A stretch of 64,000 bases of DNA from Nocardioides sp. SYSU D00065 (GTDB lineage: Bacteria > Actinomycetota > Actinomycetes > Propionibacteriales > Nocardioidaceae): the NCBI RefSeq assembly GCF_017916425.1, contig NZ_JAFMSX010000002.1:242413-306412 (forward strand), given 5' to 3'. How positions within the stretch are numbered: the first letter of the stretch is position 1; every line of letters begins with the position of its first letter. The notes beneath the pieces were generated by a model, which was not told the DNA's origin, did no database searches, and saw only the letters and a list, made by a program, of their open reading frames with translations. The position numbers were made by a program, and so were the translations under genes. This document shows, in pieces, positions 63,202 to 64,000 of this stretch.

Positions 63202-63977
63202 GCGACGCCCCCACCTGGTACGACCTGCTCGACGTGCCCCGCGACGCCACGACCGAGGAGGTGCGCACGGCCTGGAAGAGCCAGATCGCCGACCTCGAGC
63301 CCGGCGACCGGCGCTTCGACGCCTCCAACCGCGCCGCGAAGGTGCTGCTCGACCCGGCCTCGCGCGCGGCGTACGACGCCTCCCTGCCGCCCTCGGAGGA
63401 GGAGTCGGCGGAGCAGCCGGCGGAGCCGGCCGAGGCTGGGCCGACCGAGGACCCCGCGAGCGCCGTGGTCGGGGACCGCGCCGGGGGCCGCGGCGTGCCG
63501 TCCTGGCTCCTGGCCGGTCTCGGCATCCTCGCCGCGGGGCTGGTCGCGGCGACGGTGTGGGTGTGGACGACCTCGGGTGGCGACGGCGGCTCGTCGGCCG
63601 CTCGCGAGGCCCAGGTCGCCGCGGAGCGCGCCGTCGTGCCCGTGCTCTCCTACGACTACGAGGACCTCGAGGCCGACCAGCGCGCAGCGCAGGCACTGAT
63701 GACCGGCAGCTATCGCGAGGAGTACGACCGGCTGTTCGCGGTGCTGGAGGAGAACGCGCCGCGCACGCGGACCAAGGTCACCGCCACGGTGGTCGCGTCC
63801 GGCATCGTCCGCGCCACCGACGAGCGGGTGCAGGTGCTGGTCTTCGTCGACCGGCCGACGACCAACCGGCTCAGCGCCGAGCCGGTCGTCTACAAGGACC
63901 AGGTCACGCTGTCGATGCAGCTCGTGGACGGCGAGTGGCTCGTCGACGACCTCGTCACCTCTCCGGTCCAGGGCTGA
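63198..63977 (+). CDS. J-like domain / Mce-associated membrane protein fusion, 259 aa
   Basis: A two-part protein. Residues about 5-60 (TWYDLLDVPRDATTEEVRTAWKSQIADLEPGDRRF ... ASNRAAKVLLDPASRAAYDASL) follow the helix order and the YD-L-V and D-RAAYD pattern of a DnaJ J-domain, but the HPD loop is LEPGD, so DnaK stimulation is unlikely. An acidic linker (62-95) leads to one membrane helix (about 100-122) and an outer NTF2-like domain ending VQLVDGEWLVDDLVTSP, the same ending as the gene before. It overlaps that gene by GTGA and closes the operon in the window. Confidence 0.8.
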   Translation: MSDAPTWYDLLDVPRDATTEEVRTAWKSQIADLEPGDRRFDASNRAAKVLLDPASRAAYDASLPPSEEESAEQPAEPAEAGPTEDPASAVVGDRAGGRGVPSWLLAGLGILAAGLVAATVWVWTTSGGDGGSSAAREAQVAAERAVVPVLSYDYEDLEADQRAAQALMTGSYREEYDRLFAVLEENAPRTRTKVTATVVASGIVRATDERVQVLVFVDRPTTNRLSAEPVVYKDQVTLSMQLVDGEWLVDDLVTSPVQG

Positions 63978-64000
63978 CGGGCGGACCCCCGCAGGGGTGG

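Overview
The window is high-GC chromosomal DNA of an actinobacterium, most likely of the family Nocardioidaceae (Nocardioides or a close relative). The inference rests on the very high GC of all genes, frequent GTG starts, an actinobacterial secE-nusG-rplK-rplA / rplJ-rplL region, an Mce lipid-import operon, an MptB-like polyprenol-phosphomannose transferase, KorAB, and a DUF222-HNH gene carrying a mycobacterial-type SOS box. No plasmid, phage or integrase gene was seen. Almost all of the sequence is coding and no gene-free stretch reaches 300 bases.

Layout. 1-7.6 kb: the end of a PHP-domain hydrolase, an unknown protein, an MFS exporter, a SigE-family sigma factor with its putative membrane partner, a DUF222-HNH protein, a RarD-like permease and a small secreted protein. 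7.6-10.6 kb: korAB, 2-oxoacid:ferredoxin oxidoreductase. 10.6-19.7 kb: a secreted GH18 chitinase, then a 2351-residue surface protein of CshA-like, GEVED and 14 DUF11-like modules ending in LPETG with no membrane anchor. 19.8-24.6 kb: yajQ, tRNA-Tyr, an AGE epimerase / PfkB kinase / MFS cluster and a Rieske protein. 24.6-28.0 kb: a histidine phosphatase, an MptB-like mannosyltransferase and a GT4 glycosyltransferase whose 3' ends overlap. 28.0-31.4 kb: homogentisate breakdown (fumarylacetoacetase, an unrecognised partner, homogentisate dioxygenase). 31.4-35.9 kb: zwf, a GH15 enzyme and a Bcr/CflA exporter. 36.0-39.9 kb: a heterodimeric ABC exporter with complementary degenerate ATP sites. 40.0-43.0 kb: pirin, DNA-3-methyladenine glycosylase I and an amidase.

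43.0-52.8 kb is the translation-linked core: tRNA-Thr, tRNA-Met, rpmG, a hadA/hadB-like dehydratase pair, murB, an adenosine-deaminase-family gene, tRNA-Trp, secE, nusG, rplK, rplA, a lipoprotein, a stand-alone DnaB-C-like ATPase, an L10 leader, rplJ and rplL. 52.9-64.0 kb is one tightly overlapping mce operon: the ATPase, two YrbE/MlaE permeases, six Mce proteins and two Mce-associated membrane proteins, the last with a J-like domain lacking HPD.

The points most worth a second look are the ABC pair with reciprocal loss of ATP-site motifs, the LPETG tail without an anchor in a repeat protein that has just undergone an 804-bp tandem duplication, an SOS box lying across the start codon of an apparently leaderless gene, an unassigned protein embedded in the homogentisate pathway, and a palindromic element present between two convergent gene pairs.
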